NCBI RefSeq assembly: GCF_027744825.2
Contig: NC_071351.1
Location: 14,397,001-14,461,000, forward strand
DNA: 64,000 bases
Origin: Synchiropus splendidus
Lineage: Eukaryota > Chordata > Actinopteri > Syngnathiformes > Callionymidae
Reading direction: 5' to 3'
The notes beneath the pieces are model-generated. The model was not told the DNA's origin, searched no databases, and saw nothing but the letters and a program-made list of their open reading frames with translations. A program made the position numbers and the translations under genes. This document shows positions 63,825-64,000 of this stretch, one piece after another. Positions within the stretch are counted from its first letter, which is position 1, and each line of letters begins with the position of its first letter.

Positions 63825-63887
63825 GTTGCTAGGCAACAGGTTGTGGTTACCATGGTGAATTTAAGTGGAACAGCTGGTCCAATCAGC
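63825..63887. promoter_or_regulatory. Two X-boxes and a CCAAT box: possible promoter of the next gene
   Basis: GTTGCTAGGCAAC (63825-63837), GTTACCATGGTGAA (63846-63859, imperfect second half) and CCAATCAGC (63879-63887) lie within 63 bp. They are followed by GC-richer sequence to the window end. RFX sites paired with NF-Y (CCAAT) are common in ciliary gene promoters. No start codon or exon is recognisable before the edge. Confidence 0.45.
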
Positions 63888-64000
63888 AGAGAGTGCGGGC
63901 AGGCGGGGGCAGAGCCAGCGAGGTTCATGCCAACACAGACGGACAGGAAGGGGATGCTGCTGAGGCATGCAGGGAAGAGAAGAGCAGTGGAGGAGGACGG

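Noticed and set aside
63825..63887. MHC class II-style X-Y promoter
   Set aside because: The CCAAT box is in the opposite orientation to the classic Y box and no MHC gene is nearby.
41701..64000. miR-124 hairpin, expected from human synteny beyond BHLHE23
   Set aside because: The mature sequence was not found by eye on either strand; it may lie further right or on another paralogous segment.

Overview
This is vertebrate nuclear DNA, almost certainly from a teleost fish. Genes are split into short exons with GT/AG introns. There are long (TA)n, (CA)n and GATA microsatellites, a Tc1-type transposon, and fish-type LINE and hAT debris. The order gid8 - slc17a9 - bhlhe23 matches human 20q13.33. 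No bacterial features (operons, CRISPR) are present, and I found no convincing tRNA, rRNA or microRNA gene; the miR-124 mature sequence, whose human gene lies beyond BHLHE23, was not seen.

Layout. (1) 1-4339, minus strand: the first 18 coding exons (about 860 residues) of an axonemal dynein heavy chain, cut by the left edge. (2) 4340-5372: a short divergent promoter interval, with an E-box and a CTCF-like core next to the non-coding first exon of gid8. (3) 5373-6466, plus: gid8, 228 aa, complete in four coding exons. (4) 8451-16339, plus: slc17a9 (vesicular nucleotide transporter), 456 aa, complete in 13 coding exons. Intron 6 carries a rearranged Tc1 element with 557-bp inverted arms. (5) About 17.1-40.2 kb: a gene-free interval with several low-repeat, homeodomain-motif-rich blocks that look like candidate conserved non-coding elements. 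(6) 40648-41331, minus: bhlhe23, an intronless 227-aa bHLH transcription factor inside a CpG-rich island. (7) About 41.7-64 kb: a second gene-free interval with a 5'-truncated LINE, microsatellites, small transposon relics, more candidate regulatory blocks and several RFX X-box-like palindromes. Two X-boxes plus a CCAAT box at the right edge may be the promoter of the next gene.

Functionally, gid8 and the dynein are broadly used or cilia genes packed head to head, and slc17a9 is a vesicular transporter. bhlhe23 is a developmental neuronal regulator that sits alone between two deserts, the usual arrangement for such genes. Exon boundaries were read by eye from splice signals, reading phase and family resemblance. 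Coding-exon phases close consistently across all three multi-exon genes. I found no clearly new protein system. The more unusual signals are the Tc1 fold-back element, the X-box group around bhlhe23, and a possible convergent CTCF-motif pair enclosing it.
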